From contig JAJFFE010000274.1 of the NCBI GenBank assembly GCA_021776775.1, forward strand, positions 1 to 34,186: DNA of 34,186 nucleotides. Reading direction: 5' to 3'. A program made the translations under genes and the position numbers. The notes under the pieces are model-generated. The model ran no database searches, had not been told where the DNA came from, and saw nothing but the letters and a program-made list of their open reading frames with translations. Position 1 is the stretch's first letter. The number at the start of each line of letters is the position of its first letter. This DNA comes from Planctomycetota bacterium. GTDB taxonomy: Bacteria; Planctomycetota; UBA8108; UBA1146; JAJFFE01. This document shows positions 7,813-15,581 of this stretch, piece by piece.

Positions 7813-8649
7813 TTACCGGAAGAGATCCTCGACGAGCTCGGCGATCGTGTCAGTGTGATTCTCACCGATCACTCGATCTGCGACCTCTAATACTTGCGGC
7901 ATAGAGCCCTTCATGGCCACTCCCAGCCCCGCGCGCTCGAGCATGGGCAAGTCGTTGGTCGCATCTCCAACCGCGACCGTTTGCTCCGCGGAGATTCCGT
8001 AACGCTCGTCGAGAAGCTCCAGCGCTCGCGCCTTGCCTGGGCATGGCGGATGAACGTCGAGGACCATGAGGCGGCTCTGTCGATACGCCGGCAATAGGTG
8101 CAGCGGAAAGTCCGTGACGTAGAAGTCTCCGGGTACCTGCTCCTGGAAGTGGGTGGCGAACGTGCCGGCGCCGTCGTGTTCGTTGGAGAAGAGTGACACC
8201 CGGATGACACCGTCGAGTCGTAGCTCCGAGGCGTCGTCCACGAATCGCACTTTGGTCATGTCGTGCAGTTCGATCGAGCCGTCGATGTGCGGCGGTGAGA
8301 ACCCGACTTTGGTTCCGTCGTTGCTTGCGACCACGAGGCAGTTTTGGTCTCGACTGTACTGAAGGACGCGATCGAACTCTGCCGCGTCGAGGCAGACTTG
8401 CTCGATCACTCTGCCTTCCGTCGAGCAGTACACGGCGGCGCCGTTGTATACGACGGTCGGCACGCCGAATCCCAACTCATCGACGACCGGCTTGGCGGCG
8501 CCCTCCGAGCGACCGGTCGCCACCATGACCCGAATGCCACGCTCGTGGATGCGCTGCAGAGCGGAGCGGGTGCGGGGATGAATCGTGCCATCGTCGGCGA
8601 CCAGAGTTCCGTCGAGATCGAGAACGATGGCGCGATAATCGGTGCTCAT
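7813..8649 (-). CDS. Cof-type HAD-superfamily phosphatase
   Basis: A 278-residue cytoplasmic hydrolase of the Cof/IIB-cap class, which dephosphorylates small phosphorylated metabolites such as sugar phosphates. Motif I is LDLDGTL (about residues 10-16), motif II VATGRS, motif III the lysine in CPGKARALELL, and motif IV VGDATNDLPML, all intact. The C2 cap lies between motifs II and III. The ATG at 8649 gives normal length. The frame continues upstream to 8871, but that part is Arg/Pro/Ser-rich and unlike the family. Its substrate cannot be read from the sequence. Confidence 0.9.
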   Translation of the reverse strand: MSTDYRAIVLDLDGTLVADDGTIHPRTRSALQRIHERGIRVMVATGRSEGAAKPVVDELGFGVPTVVYNGAAVYCSTEGRVIEQVCLDAAEFDRVLQYSRDQNCLVVASNDGTKVGFSPPHIDGSIELHDMTKVRFVDDASELRLDGVIRVSLFSNEHDGAGTFATHFQEQVPGDFYVTDFPLHLLPAYRQSRLMVLDVHPPCPGKARALELLDERYGISAEQTVAVGDATNDLPMLERAGLGVAMKGSMPQVLEVADRVIGENHTDTIAELVEDLFR

Positions 8650-8853
8650 GCGACGGCTCTTTTCGAAGAGCGGACGGGTGGACCGCTCAGCGGGTGGAAT
8701 CCTGGAGCCAGTTTTGGTACTCCAGGGCGTGTGGGCGCGCTCCTCGTCGTGGCGACCGAGGGGCGAGATTCTGCCCGACCGGGCGGCGGGCCACAACGAT
8801 TCGCCGGGAGCTCGTGGTCGCCTGGCCTTTCGGCTTCGACGGCGTCCAACTAC

Positions 8854-8877
8854 ACTGTCGAGTTCAATCATGACAGT
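8854..8877. promoter_or_regulatory. Inverted repeat ACTGTC-N12-GACAGT in a divergent intergenic region
   Basis: A perfect 6-bp dyad (8854-8859 / 8872-8877) lies in the 290-bp gap between the divergent HAD gene (start 8649) and the small gene/copA pair (start 8940). The spacing is compatible with a dimeric repressor or MerR-type site. It is short enough to occur by chance, and no regulator gene is adjacent. Confidence 0.25.
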
Positions 8878-8883
8878 CGACCC

Positions 8884-8905
8884 GTCCGAGCCGCGAGGCT
8901 CGGGC
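8884..8905 (+). promoter_or_regulatory. Stable hairpin with GCGA tetraloop ahead of the small gene/copA pair
   Basis: Bases 8886-8892 (CCGAGCC) pair perfectly with 8897-8903 (GGCTCGG) around a GCGA loop of the GNRA type. Two more pairs (a wobble and a G-C) extend the stem to 9 bp. It ends 18 nt before the GGAGG ribosome binding site of the 8940 gene. No T-run follows, so it looks more like an mRNA leader structure than an intrinsic terminator. Confidence 0.4.
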
Positions 8906-8939
8906 GTTCAAAGTGCGCCTAACGGAGGATGAGTTGAGT

Positions 8940-9176
8940 ATGGCTTCTGGGATTCGCCTCGAACCGGTTTCGATGGGCAAGGGCTTTGTCGAGTGGCACG
9001 TGAAGTACCCCTCGCTGGTCAAGAAGAACCCGGCCCTCGGCAGCGCGTACGACGACCTCGCTTCCGCATGTCTCGCTCTGAAGCGGAGCCTGCTCCGCGC
9101 TCAGGTCGAGGACGAGACCGCGACCATGATCGAGGAGTACGCGACGGATTGCGAATGGGGCTGTGACCGAAACTGA
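8940..9176 (+). CDS. Small conserved-looking protein of unknown function upstream of copA
   Basis: A 78-residue, soluble, acidic, helix-prone protein with no membrane segment; it ends with two cysteines near the C-terminus (TDCEWGC). GGAGG at 8924-8928 serves either TTG 8934 (5 nt away) or ATG 8940 (11 nt away); the ATG is chosen but the TTG is possible. It lies 33 nt upstream of the copper ATPase on the same strand, so the two are probably co-transcribed and it may take part in copper handling. That is inference from position only; there is no CxxC metallochaperone motif. I do not recognise the family. Confidence 0.65.
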   Translation: MASGIRLEPVSMGKGFVEWHVKYPSLVKKNPALGSAYDDLASACLALKRSLLRAQVEDETATMIEEYATDCEWGCDRN

Positions 9177-9209
9177 CGCCGCTGGCACTCTTGCCGGGCC
9201 CTGGCCCGC

Positions 9210-11426
9210 ATGAGTGCCCACGAGTTACTGCTGCGCGTCGACGGAATGACGTGCGCGAGTTGCTCAGCCGCGGTCGAACGTGCGCTCCGCACTCAATCCA
9301 CCGTGGTCGAAGCGAGCGTCAACTTGCTCGACGGTACCGCACGCGTGGTTGTCGAAGCTGCCGATCAAGAGTCCATGCCGACGGACTCGGTGATCGGCGC
9401 GGTCGTTTCGGCGGGCTACCCCGCGATCGCTCTCGATGTCGATACCCCCGATATTCCGACTGACGATGGCGGTGAGATTCGAGCCGTTCGTCTGCGTGCC
9501 GTGGTGGCGCTAGTCCTGACGACTCCGTGGATCATCGCCATGGCCGCCATGCCGTTCGGCCTGATGCTGGCCCCGCCGGTCTGGGTGCAAGCGATCGTCG
9601 CCGGGGCCATTCTGATCGGCGCGGGCCGTCCCTTCTTTGCCAACGCGCTGCGGGCCGCGAGGCACGGCCGTACTCACATGGATACGCTCGTCAGTCTCGG
9701 TGCCGGCGTTTCGTACGGGTATTCGCTACTGGCGTGGTCCGGCGTGTTGGGGGCCGGGCAGCCGGTCTTCTTCGAAAGTGCCGCGTTTCTCATCGCGTTC
9801 ATCACGCTGGGTAAGTGGCTCGAAGGGGCGGCGCGCGGGCGGGCGAAGAGCGCTCTCATCGGGCTCCTCCAGTTGGTCCCCGATCGCGCGCGGCTCATCG
9901 AAGGCGGCGTCGAGCGAGAGATTCCCGCCAGCGAACTTGCGGCCGGGCAACGCGTCGTCGTTCTGCCCAGCGAGAGAATCCCCGCCGACGGCGTGGTGCG
10001 CCGCGGCGAGAGTTCCGTGGATGAGTCGATGCTGACCGGCGAGTCGATGCCGGTGCCGAAGGGGCGTTGGGCCGACGTGTTTGGCGGAACGGTCAACGCC
10101 ACCGGGCGCATCGAAGTCGAGATTACGCGAAGCGGTCACGCCACGGTCGTCGCGGGAATCGTTCGTCGCGTTCGCGAAGCGCAGAGCCGTACGGCCCCGA
10201 TTCAGCGCGTGGCGGATCGACTGTCCGCGCACTTTGTGTTCGCAGTGATCGTGATCTCGGTGGGTACGTTCGCGACGTGGTGGTGGCTCGACGCTCCGCT
10301 GGCGATTCGGCTGAGTCGAGCGTGCGCCGTCATAGTGATTGCGTGCCCGTGCGCCCTCGGTCTCGCCACTCCGACGGCCATCTTGGTCGGCAGCGCGTTG
10401 GGGCTGAGCCACGGAATCCTGATCAAGAACGGGGCGGCGCTCGAGCAACTCGCCGGCGTGCGCACGGTGTTCTTCGACAAGACCGGCACCATCACCGAGG
10501 GCGAGTTTGCGGTCGACATGGTTTCCCCGGAGCCTGGCGTCGATGACGCGGAGCTCCTGCAGGTCGCCGCGTCACTCGAGACGCACTCTCGTCACCCGCT
10601 CGCGTCGGCGGTGGTCGACGCGGCGCGTGATCGCGGCCTCGACTTACTGAACGTCGACGCCGTTCATGAGGAGGGAGGGCTCGGGGTCGCCGGTCAAATC
10701 GACGGCCAGCCGGTGCGCGTCGGCCGGTTGTCGTTCGTCGTGGACTCCGCCGATCGTCCCGCGAACCCGAGTAGCGGTCGCAGCGTCGATGCCAGCACCG
10801 TCGATGCCAGCACCGTGTACGTCTCCCGCGGCGGCGGGTTGCTCGGATCGATAGCGCTCTCCGATCAGGTGCGTCCCGAGGCGAAGCGTGTGATCGATCG
10901 TCTGCGTGGTCTGGGTCTGACGCCGGTACTCCTCACCGGTGATCAATCCGCAGTGGCCGAGCGAGTCGCGAAGGCGGTCGGTATCGATGAAGTGCGAGCC
11001 GAGGTTCTGCCGGGCGAGAAGCATGAAGTGATCAAGCGTGCCCGGGCGCAGGGTGAACTCGTCGCCATGGTGGGGGACGGTATCAACGACGGTCCCGCCT
11101 TGGCCGAAGCGGATGTCGGGATAGCGCTCGGCACCGGGACCGACGTCGCCAAGGAGACTGGCGATATCGTGCTGATGCGTGGCTCGTTGGACGATGTCGT
11201 CGGGTCTATTCGCTTGTCGCGAGCGACGCTCCGGCGCGTGAAGCTCAACCTAGGCTGGGCGTTCATCTACAACGTGCTCGGCATCCCGATCGCGGCCGGA
11301 GTCTTTGCCTCCTCCGGTATCGTGTTGCGCCCCGAGTTCGCGGGACTCGCCATGGCGCTCTCCAGCGTTTCGGTGGTAACCAGTTCGTTGCTGCTGCGGT
11401 GGCGATCCGAGCGACTGTTCCGGTAG
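9210..11426 (+). CDS. copA: Copper-translocating P1B-type ATPase
   Basis: A 738-residue inner-membrane pump that exports Cu(I) at the cost of ATP. In order it has one N-terminal HMA domain with the metal-binding MTCASC (C15, C18), membrane helices from about residue 95, the actuator motif T276-G-E-S, the transmembrane metal site C379-P-C381, the phosphorylated D423 in DKTGT, the nucleotide-binding H462-P463 pair, the GDGINDGPAL hinge around D623 and D627, and the final helices. All key residues are present. CPC with a Cys-rich HMA domain points to Cu(I) rather than Zn or Cd. The nucleotide domain carries a short insertion containing a duplicated VDAST (10785-10814). The start is ATG 9210, 33 nt after the small upstream gene. 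Confidence 0.95.
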   Translation: MSAHELLLRVDGMTCASCSAAVERALRTQSTVVEASVNLLDGTARVVVEAADQESMPTDSVIGAVVSAGYPAIALDVDTPDIPTDDGGEIRAVRLRAVVALVLTTPWIIAMAAMPFGLMLAPPVWVQAIVAGAILIGAGRPFFANALRAARHGRTHMDTLVSLGAGVSYGYSLLAWSGVLGAGQPVFFESAAFLIAFITLGKWLEGAARGRAKSALIGLLQLVPDRARLIEGGVEREIPASELAAGQRVVVLPSERIPADGVVRRGESSVDESMLTGESMPVPKGRWADVFGGTVNATGRIEVEITRSGHATVVAGIVRRVREAQSRTAPIQRVADRLSAHFVFAVIVISVGTFATWWWLDAPLAIRLSRACAVIVIACPCALGLATPTAILVGSALGLSHGILIKNGAALEQLAGVRTVFFDKTGTITEGEFAVDMVSPEPGVDDAELLQVAASLETHSRHPLASAVVDAARDRGLDLLNVDAVHEEGGLGVAGQIDGQPVRVGRLSFVVDSADRPANPSSGRSVDASTVDASTVYVSRGGGLLGSIALSDQVRPEAKRVIDRLRGLGLTPVLLTGDQSAVAERVAKAVGIDEVRAEVLPGEKHEVIKRARAQGELVAMVGDGINDGPALAEADVGIALGTGTDVAKETGDIVLMRGSLDDVVGSIRLSRATLRRVKLNLGWAFIYNVLGIPIAAGVFASSGIVLRPEFAGLAMALSSVSVVTSSLLLRWRSERLFR
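10785..10814 (+). repeat. Perfect 15-bp tandem duplication inside copA
   Basis: The unit GTCGATGCCAGCACC occurs twice in a row, keeps the frame and encodes VDAST-VDAST in a Ser/Pro-rich loop of the nucleotide-binding domain. It is probably a slippage product in a tolerant surface loop. Confidence 0.9.
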
Positions 11427-11488
11427 GGCCCGGCTGAATCCCTAGCCAGCCAAGCCAAGATGGAGGAGACACAATCGTCGGGTCTGAT

Positions 11489-11680
11489 GAAGACGAGCGT
11501 ATCGTGGCGCGGCTCGATCGAGGTTTCGCCCAGCGATGGTGATTCGGCCCCTGCGAATCGCACGAAACGATCTCGGTACATTCCGAGTGAACCCCGTCTT
11601 CGCAGGCGGAGTGTCTTTGCTGACTCATCGGGTTTAGATCGCTAGTCGGTGATGTAGATCTCGTCCGGACGGGATTTGCG
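11489..11680 (+). repeat. Degraded copy D of the dispersed repeat
   Basis: Bases 11489-11517 match the 5' end of the repeat family (GAAGACGAGCGTATCGTGG is identical to copy C). About 40 nt later, 11566-11591 matches the start of the HNH remnant found next to copy C (both encode SRYIPSE). Bases 11660-11673 resemble the terminal hairpin of copies A and B (CTCGTCCGGACGGG). The middle of the repeat is missing. It starts 62 nt after the copA stop codon, in the copA sense, and is inverted relative to copy C, so D and C bracket the HNH remnant. Confidence 0.6.
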
Positions 11681-12079
11681 GGGGCCGGTTGTTCACTCGG
11701 CCCGGGGCGGCTCGATACAGCCTCGCTCGATGTCGCGTCGCTCGGTACTGGGGTCGCGGCTCGCGCACCGCGGTTGGTTGATCGATGGGTCCTGACGACT
11801 TCCGCGACGCGGCGATCTTCGAACGCATGAACTCAGCTCCGAGCTCCTGTTCCGCATACCAAGCGTTGCGTGTTGGGCAGAGAGCTCGCAAGTTGATCTC
11901 GTCATTCGAGCCGTCCTTGCTGAACGGAACGACGTGATCGATTTGAAGGCCAGTTCGCACACCACAGCGATGCTGATCAGAGCCGACGAATTCGCACCGA
12001 TGCCCGGCTTGGTGGAGCATCGCTCACGTGTTTCACTTGGAATGTATCGGGATCGTTCCGTGGCCTCTGCAGAGTCCAA
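11634..12079 (-). pseudogene. HNH endonuclease remnant with a frameshift
   Basis: Read on the minus strand, 12079 onward encodes an HNH lead-in (ERSRYIPSETRER), then a one-base loss near 12020 moves the frame. In the new frame comes a recognisable HNH core: HQAGHRCEFVGSDQHRC, then LQIDHVVPFSKDGSNDEINL and LCPTRNAWYAEQELG, with the catalytic DH and the later N of the fold. This resembles the C-terminal nuclease part of stand-alone HNH proteins common in Planctomycetota and Deltaproteobacteria. The long N-terminal region of those proteins is absent and repeat copy C lies in its place. The ATG at 12020 could start a truncated 128-residue protein, but its last 50 residues look non-coding. Most likely a dead gene carried with the repeat. 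Confidence 0.65.
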
Positions 12080-12084
12080 GCCGT

Positions 12085-12380
12085 CCTCACTAAACGAGGT
12101 GGCCCATCCGCATCTCCGACAGGAATCACATAGCCACTGCCAACATCCAACTATCCCAACCGACAGCCAACGGAGTAGGGCGTCCCCGCTGCCCCTCGCC
12201 CGGAACAGACTCGTTCACGCCCCGATGCGCCCGTCCGTCGTTCTCACCCGTGCTTGTTTCCAATCCCCTAACCTGCGACCAACCCCACTCCCGTGCCTCA
12301 AAGTCGGCGGCGAGCCATCGACGTTCCCATCCCCCAACCAAACTCGACTTCGAGCCGCGCCACGATACGCTCGTCTTCGC
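12085..12380 (-). repeat. Dispersed repeat, copy C
   Basis: This is the third long copy, in the same orientation as copy B and with small indels relative to A and B. It includes the shared block reading TCGATGGCTCGCCGCCGACT in repeat orientation. Its terminal hairpin (12085-12099; CCTCG/TGAGG stem with one G-T pair) is different in sequence from that of A and B but keeps the ability to fold. In repeat orientation it is followed within a few bases by the HNH endonuclease remnant. Confidence 0.85.
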
Positions 12381-12385
12381 ACCTC

Positions 12386-12460
12386 TTCGGTGACGGCCTC
12401 TTCGGTGACGGCCGATTCGGTGACGGCCGATTCCGTGACGGCCGATTCCGTGACGGCCCT
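12386..12460 (+). repeat. Five tandem 15-bp units upstream of the heme operon
   Basis: Five direct copies of TTCSGTGACGGCCNN run without gaps at 12386, 12401, 12416, 12431 and 12446. The last two differ from the first three by the same G-to-C change. They lie between repeat copy C and the hemX-like start (12506) and are followed by a 6-bp hairpin at 12460-12478 (GGGGT/ACCCC core). They may be simple slippage repeats or iterated protein-binding sites controlling the hem operon. Confidence 0.85.
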
Positions 12461-12505
12461 GGGGTTACGACTACCCCAATCCCGCCGAACGTTTAGACTC
12501 TGGTC

Positions 12506-13342
12506 ATGACCACCCTCGTCAACGGCAGCGCCATCCTGCTGCCAGTCCTCTACACGTTCCTGCTCGTGGCGCTCGCGCAACGGTTTCTCGACCGGGGCCG
12601 AGGGCTGGTCGCGGTGCGCCGGCTGTTGATCGGTTCGACGGTCGCGGTGCAACTCGCCGCGTTGGTGGCGCGCGCGTCGTTTCAACGTGCGTGTCCGGTG
12701 ACCGCGCAGTCTGAGATCCTCTCCCTGGTTGCGCTGACGGTCTTGTTGGTGTTCGTGGTGCTCGAAGAGTGGCCTCGCCGTCGGATCGCTCCGGCGGAGG
12801 ACTCGAGCAAGAGTTGCGGCGTCTTCGTAGTGGCGGTGGCGTTCGTCGCGCAGTGCGGGGCGAGCCTTTTGGCGATCGACACCGCACCGGTCACTGAGCC
12901 GCTGCCGTTCTGGCCATCCCTCCACGTGTTCACCGGAGTCATCGGTATCTCTGCGGTTGCCGTCGCCTCGGTGTATGGCTTGCTCTACCTGTTTCTGTAC
13001 CGCGCTCTGAAGGTCGGTCGCTTCGGACTGTTCTACCAACGCATGCCTGACCTCGAGACTCTCGGCCGAACGAACTACCAAGCCGTTGTCGTCGCGTTCA
13101 TCGCGGTCAGCTTGACCGTCGCCGGGGGCGCGATCAGTTGGGCGCAGTCCGAACCACTTGAGCTCAACTACGTGCGCGTCGGGCTGACACTCGCATTGTG
13201 GGTCCTGTATGGCGCGCTGATCATCGGCCATCTCGCGTTGCGGTTCGGGGGCAAGCGGCTGGCCTACTCGACCGTGTTGGGTTCCGTGTTGGCGTTGTCG
13301 ATCTTGGTGGTGGGCTTGATGACCGCGGGGGGAACGAGCTGA
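12506..13342 (+). CDS. hemX: HemX/CcsA-like membrane protein, first gene of the hem operon
   Basis: A 278-residue integral membrane protein with about eight hydrophobic segments. It resembles the cytochrome c assembly (CcsA/HemX) family: the phrase YGLLYLFLYRALK followed by RMPDLETLGRTNYQAVVVAF is characteristic. The tryptophan-rich heme-handling WWD signature of true CcsA is absent, which favours HemX. In Bacillus, HemX lies next to hemA and lowers glutamyl-tRNA reductase levels; the same role here is inference. Its stop overlaps the hemA start (TGATG at 13340-13344), so translation is probably coupled. No strong ribosome binding site is visible before ATG 12506. Confidence 0.8.
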   Translation: MTTLVNGSAILLPVLYTFLLVALAQRFLDRGRGLVAVRRLLIGSTVAVQLAALVARASFQRACPVTAQSEILSLVALTVLLVFVVLEEWPRRRIAPAEDSSKSCGVFVVAVAFVAQCGASLLAIDTAPVTEPLPFWPSLHVFTGVIGISAVAVASVYGLLYLFLYRALKVGRFGLFYQRMPDLETLGRTNYQAVVVAFIAVSLTVAGGAISWAQSEPLELNYVRVGLTLALWVLYGALIIGHLALRFGGKRLAYSTVLGSVLALSILVVGLMTAGGTS

Positions 13343-14652
13343 TGCGCTCGATCTTCTGCCTGAGTCTCAACCACCGAGTGACCTCCCTCGAAGATCGAGA
13401 GCGAGTCGCGTTCAGCCAAGAACCCGGAGTCGAATTCTTGCGCCGTCTCCGAGATGTGGCTCCGGTCGAAGAAGCGGTGTTGCTCTCGACGTGCAATCGC
13501 ACCGAGCTCTACACCGTCTTCGTTCCGTCCGATGATCCGGCGTTCGACGCGAGTCCGCTCGAGCACTTCTCGTCAGTCTCCGGCTTCGAGCTTCGCGAAA
13601 CTCCGCCCAACCACGTCACCGCTCGAGGGCGAGACGCCGTGACGCATCTGTTTCGAGTTGCGGGCGGACTGGAAAGTCAGATCGTCGGCGAAAGCCAGAT
13701 CCTGGCGCAGGTCAAGACGGCCATGGATTGGGCTCGCGACGCAGGGACTGACGGACGGGTGACCACGCGATTGTGGGAACGGGCGCTCCGGGTCGGCAAG
13801 CGCGTGCGCAGCGAAACCGCGATCGGTCACGGAGCGTTGTCGGCCAGCACCGCGGCGTTGGAGTTGGCGCGCAAGGTGTTTCGGTCGTTCGCCGATCGCT
13901 CGGTGTTGGTGATCGGGGCGGGCGAGATCGGTGCCTTGGCGGTCCAGAATCTCGCCGGAGTCGACGTCGGATCGATTCGCATCGTCAATCGCACGCACCA
14001 ACGCGCCGTGGACTTTGCCGAGTTGTACGGGGGAGAGGCGATCGAGTATGAACGGCTGGACGAGGCACTCGTCGAGGCCGACGTCGTGCTCAGTTCGACC
14101 GGGGCGACCGAGCCGATTGTCGACTACGATCGGTTGCGCCGCGTGCGGGCCCGGCGCGGAGGTTCGCGTCCGCTGTTGATCGTGGACTTGGCCATGCCTC
14201 GCGACTTCCATCCCAAGTGCGGCACGATCGATGGCGTGTTCCTGAAGAATCTCGACGACCTCGAAGAAATCGTCACGCTCAATCGACGAGAACGCGAAGA
14301 TCAACTTCCGTTGGCCGACTTCATCGTGCGTAGTGAAGTCGTGAACTTCTTCGACTGGTTGCGGAGCTTGCGGGTCGAGCCGACGATCGTCGAACTTCGT
14401 CGGCGTTTTGAAGAAATCCGTTGTAACGAACTCGACGCGTTGCGCGCGAATATGGGACCGGAAGAGTTTGCTCGCCTCGACGAGTTCAGTCGACGGTTGA
14501 TCAATCAACTGCTGCATCAACCGTCCGAGAACTTGAAACGTCACGCAGCGTTCAGTGAGTGGGAAGCGGTTCAGTTGGTGCACGAACTCCTGACCCAAGA
14601 CGTTCCGCACCCTCAGAGTCGACGATCAACAGAAGGCGAAGAGAGCGAGTGA
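13342..14652 (+). CDS. hemA: Glutamyl-tRNA reductase
   Basis: HemA reduces glutamyl-tRNA to glutamate-1-semialdehyde with NADPH, the committed C5 step of heme synthesis. The 436-residue protein shows the N-terminal catalytic domain with the nucleophile C51 in LLSTCNRTELY, the GESQILAQVK segment, the NADPH-binding Rossmann motif VIGAGEIG near residue 190, and the helical dimerisation region (RRFEEIRCNELD... to the end). ATG 13342 is chosen because it overlaps the hemX stop and starts the family N-terminus. The frame is open 48 codons further upstream inside hemX. The last codons overlap the hemC start (GTGA at 14649-14652). Confidence 0.95.
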   Translation: MRSIFCLSLNHRVTSLEDRERVAFSQEPGVEFLRRLRDVAPVEEAVLLSTCNRTELYTVFVPSDDPAFDASPLEHFSSVSGFELRETPPNHVTARGRDAVTHLFRVAGGLESQIVGESQILAQVKTAMDWARDAGTDGRVTTRLWERALRVGKRVRSETAIGHGALSASTAALELARKVFRSFADRSVLVIGAGEIGALAVQNLAGVDVGSIRIVNRTHQRAVDFAELYGGEAIEYERLDEALVEADVVLSSTGATEPIVDYDRLRRVRARRGGSRPLLIVDLAMPRDFHPKCGTIDGVFLKNLDDLEEIVTLNRREREDQLPLADFIVRSEVVNFFDWLRSLRVEPTIVELRRRFEEIRCNELDALRANMGPEEFARLDEFSRRLINQLLHQPSENLKRHAAFSEWEAVQLVHELLTQDVPHPQSRRSTEGEESE

Positions 14653-15581
14653 AAATTCGGATCGGTACGCGAGGCAGCGAACTCGCTCTGACGCAAACGC
14701 GAGCGATCGCTGCGCGAATCGCCCAGGCGATTCCCAACGCAGTGCTCGAAGAGGTTGTGTTGAAAACGAGCGGTGATCGCGACACCACCACGCCGCTCAG
14801 CGCGCAGGGTGGGGTTGGCGTCTTCACCAAGGAACTCGAGCGCGCACTTCTCGACCACGAGATCGACCTCGCCGTTCATTCGCTCAAGGACCTCCCCACC
14901 GTCAGTCCGCCGGGGCTGCAACTCGGAGCCATTCCCGAGCGCGCTTCGCCGTGGGACGCGTTCATTTCCGATCGCTACGCCGATCTCGGAGATTTGCCGG
15001 ACGGCGGCGTCGTCGCTACCGGGTCGCTTCGCCGCCGCGCGCAAATCTTGCATTGGCACCCTCGACTCGAGGTCATCGGCATTCGCGGCAACATCGACAC
15101 TCGACTCGCGAAGTACCTTGAACTCGGCGCCGTCGGTCTGATCTTGGCCGAGGCCGGCTTGGTGCGGACCGGTCGTGAAGGTGTCATTCGATCGCGTCTC
15201 GGACCGACGGAGATGACCCCGGCGCCCGGGCAGGGTGCGTTGGGGCTCGAGATTCGGGAGGACGCGGCGGAACTGTTCGAAGCGTTGCGTCCGATCGATC
15301 ACGAAGTGACCCGCCAAGCAGTCACCGCCGAGCGCTGCTTCCTGCGCGAACTCGAGGGCGGCTGCCATCTCCCGATCGGAGCGTTCGCCCGTGTGAGTGG
15401 CGGTCAATTGGTGTTGACCGGCATGCTGGCGACCGCCGACGGATCTCGCCGGTTGCAGCTCGCGACCGAAGGACTTGCTGGTGACGGCGAGGCGGTCGCC
15501 AGTGCGCTCGTGAAGAAGGTGCTGAAGGCCGGCGGGGACTCGATTCTCGCGACGTATCGAGATGAAGCGGAGAGCTCTTGA
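14649..15581 (+). CDS. hemC: Hydroxymethylbilane synthase (porphobilinogen deaminase)
   Basis: HemC joins four porphobilinogens into hydroxymethylbilane. The 310-residue product shows IRIGTRGSELALTQT at the start, the catalytic-aspartate region DLAVHSLKDLP, the cofactor-binding arginine stretch GSLRRRAQ and IRGNIDTRL, PAPGQGALGLE, and the dipyrromethane-cofactor cysteine C239 in LEGGCHLPIGA. The GTG start at 14649 overlaps the hemA stop by 4 bases, and its own stop overlaps the hemD start, so the three are translationally coupled. It is cytoplasmic. Confidence 0.95.
   Translation: MKIRIGTRGSELALTQTRAIAARIAQAIPNAVLEEVVLKTSGDRDTTTPLSAQGGVGVFTKELERALLDHEIDLAVHSLKDLPTVSPPGLQLGAIPERASPWDAFISDRYADLGDLPDGGVVATGSLRRRAQILHWHPRLEVIGIRGNIDTRLAKYLELGAVGLILAEAGLVRTGREGVIRSRLGPTEMTPAPGQGALGLEIREDAAELFEALRPIDHEVTRQAVTAERCFLRELEGGCHLPIGAFARVSGGQLVLTGMLATADGSRRLQLATEGLAGDGEAVASALVKKVLKAGGDSILATYRDEAESS

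Noticed and set aside
8650..8871. N-terminal extension of the HAD phosphatase
   Set aside because: Arg/Pro/Ser-rich with no family match; ATG 8649 begins immediately before the DLDGTL domain.
11634..12380. IscB/HEARO (omega RNA) system
   Set aside because: The HNH remnant lacks RuvC parts and the IscB-type HNH sequence; only the arrangement of RNA-like repeat plus HNH is similar.
12386..12460. CRISPR array
   Set aside because: Units are 15 bp, directly abutting, with no unique spacers.
12215..13231. 338-codon minus-strand frame across the 15-bp repeats and hemX
   Set aside because: It owes its length to the tandem repeat (AVTES units) and to antisense of a membrane protein; no start signal and no family resemblance.
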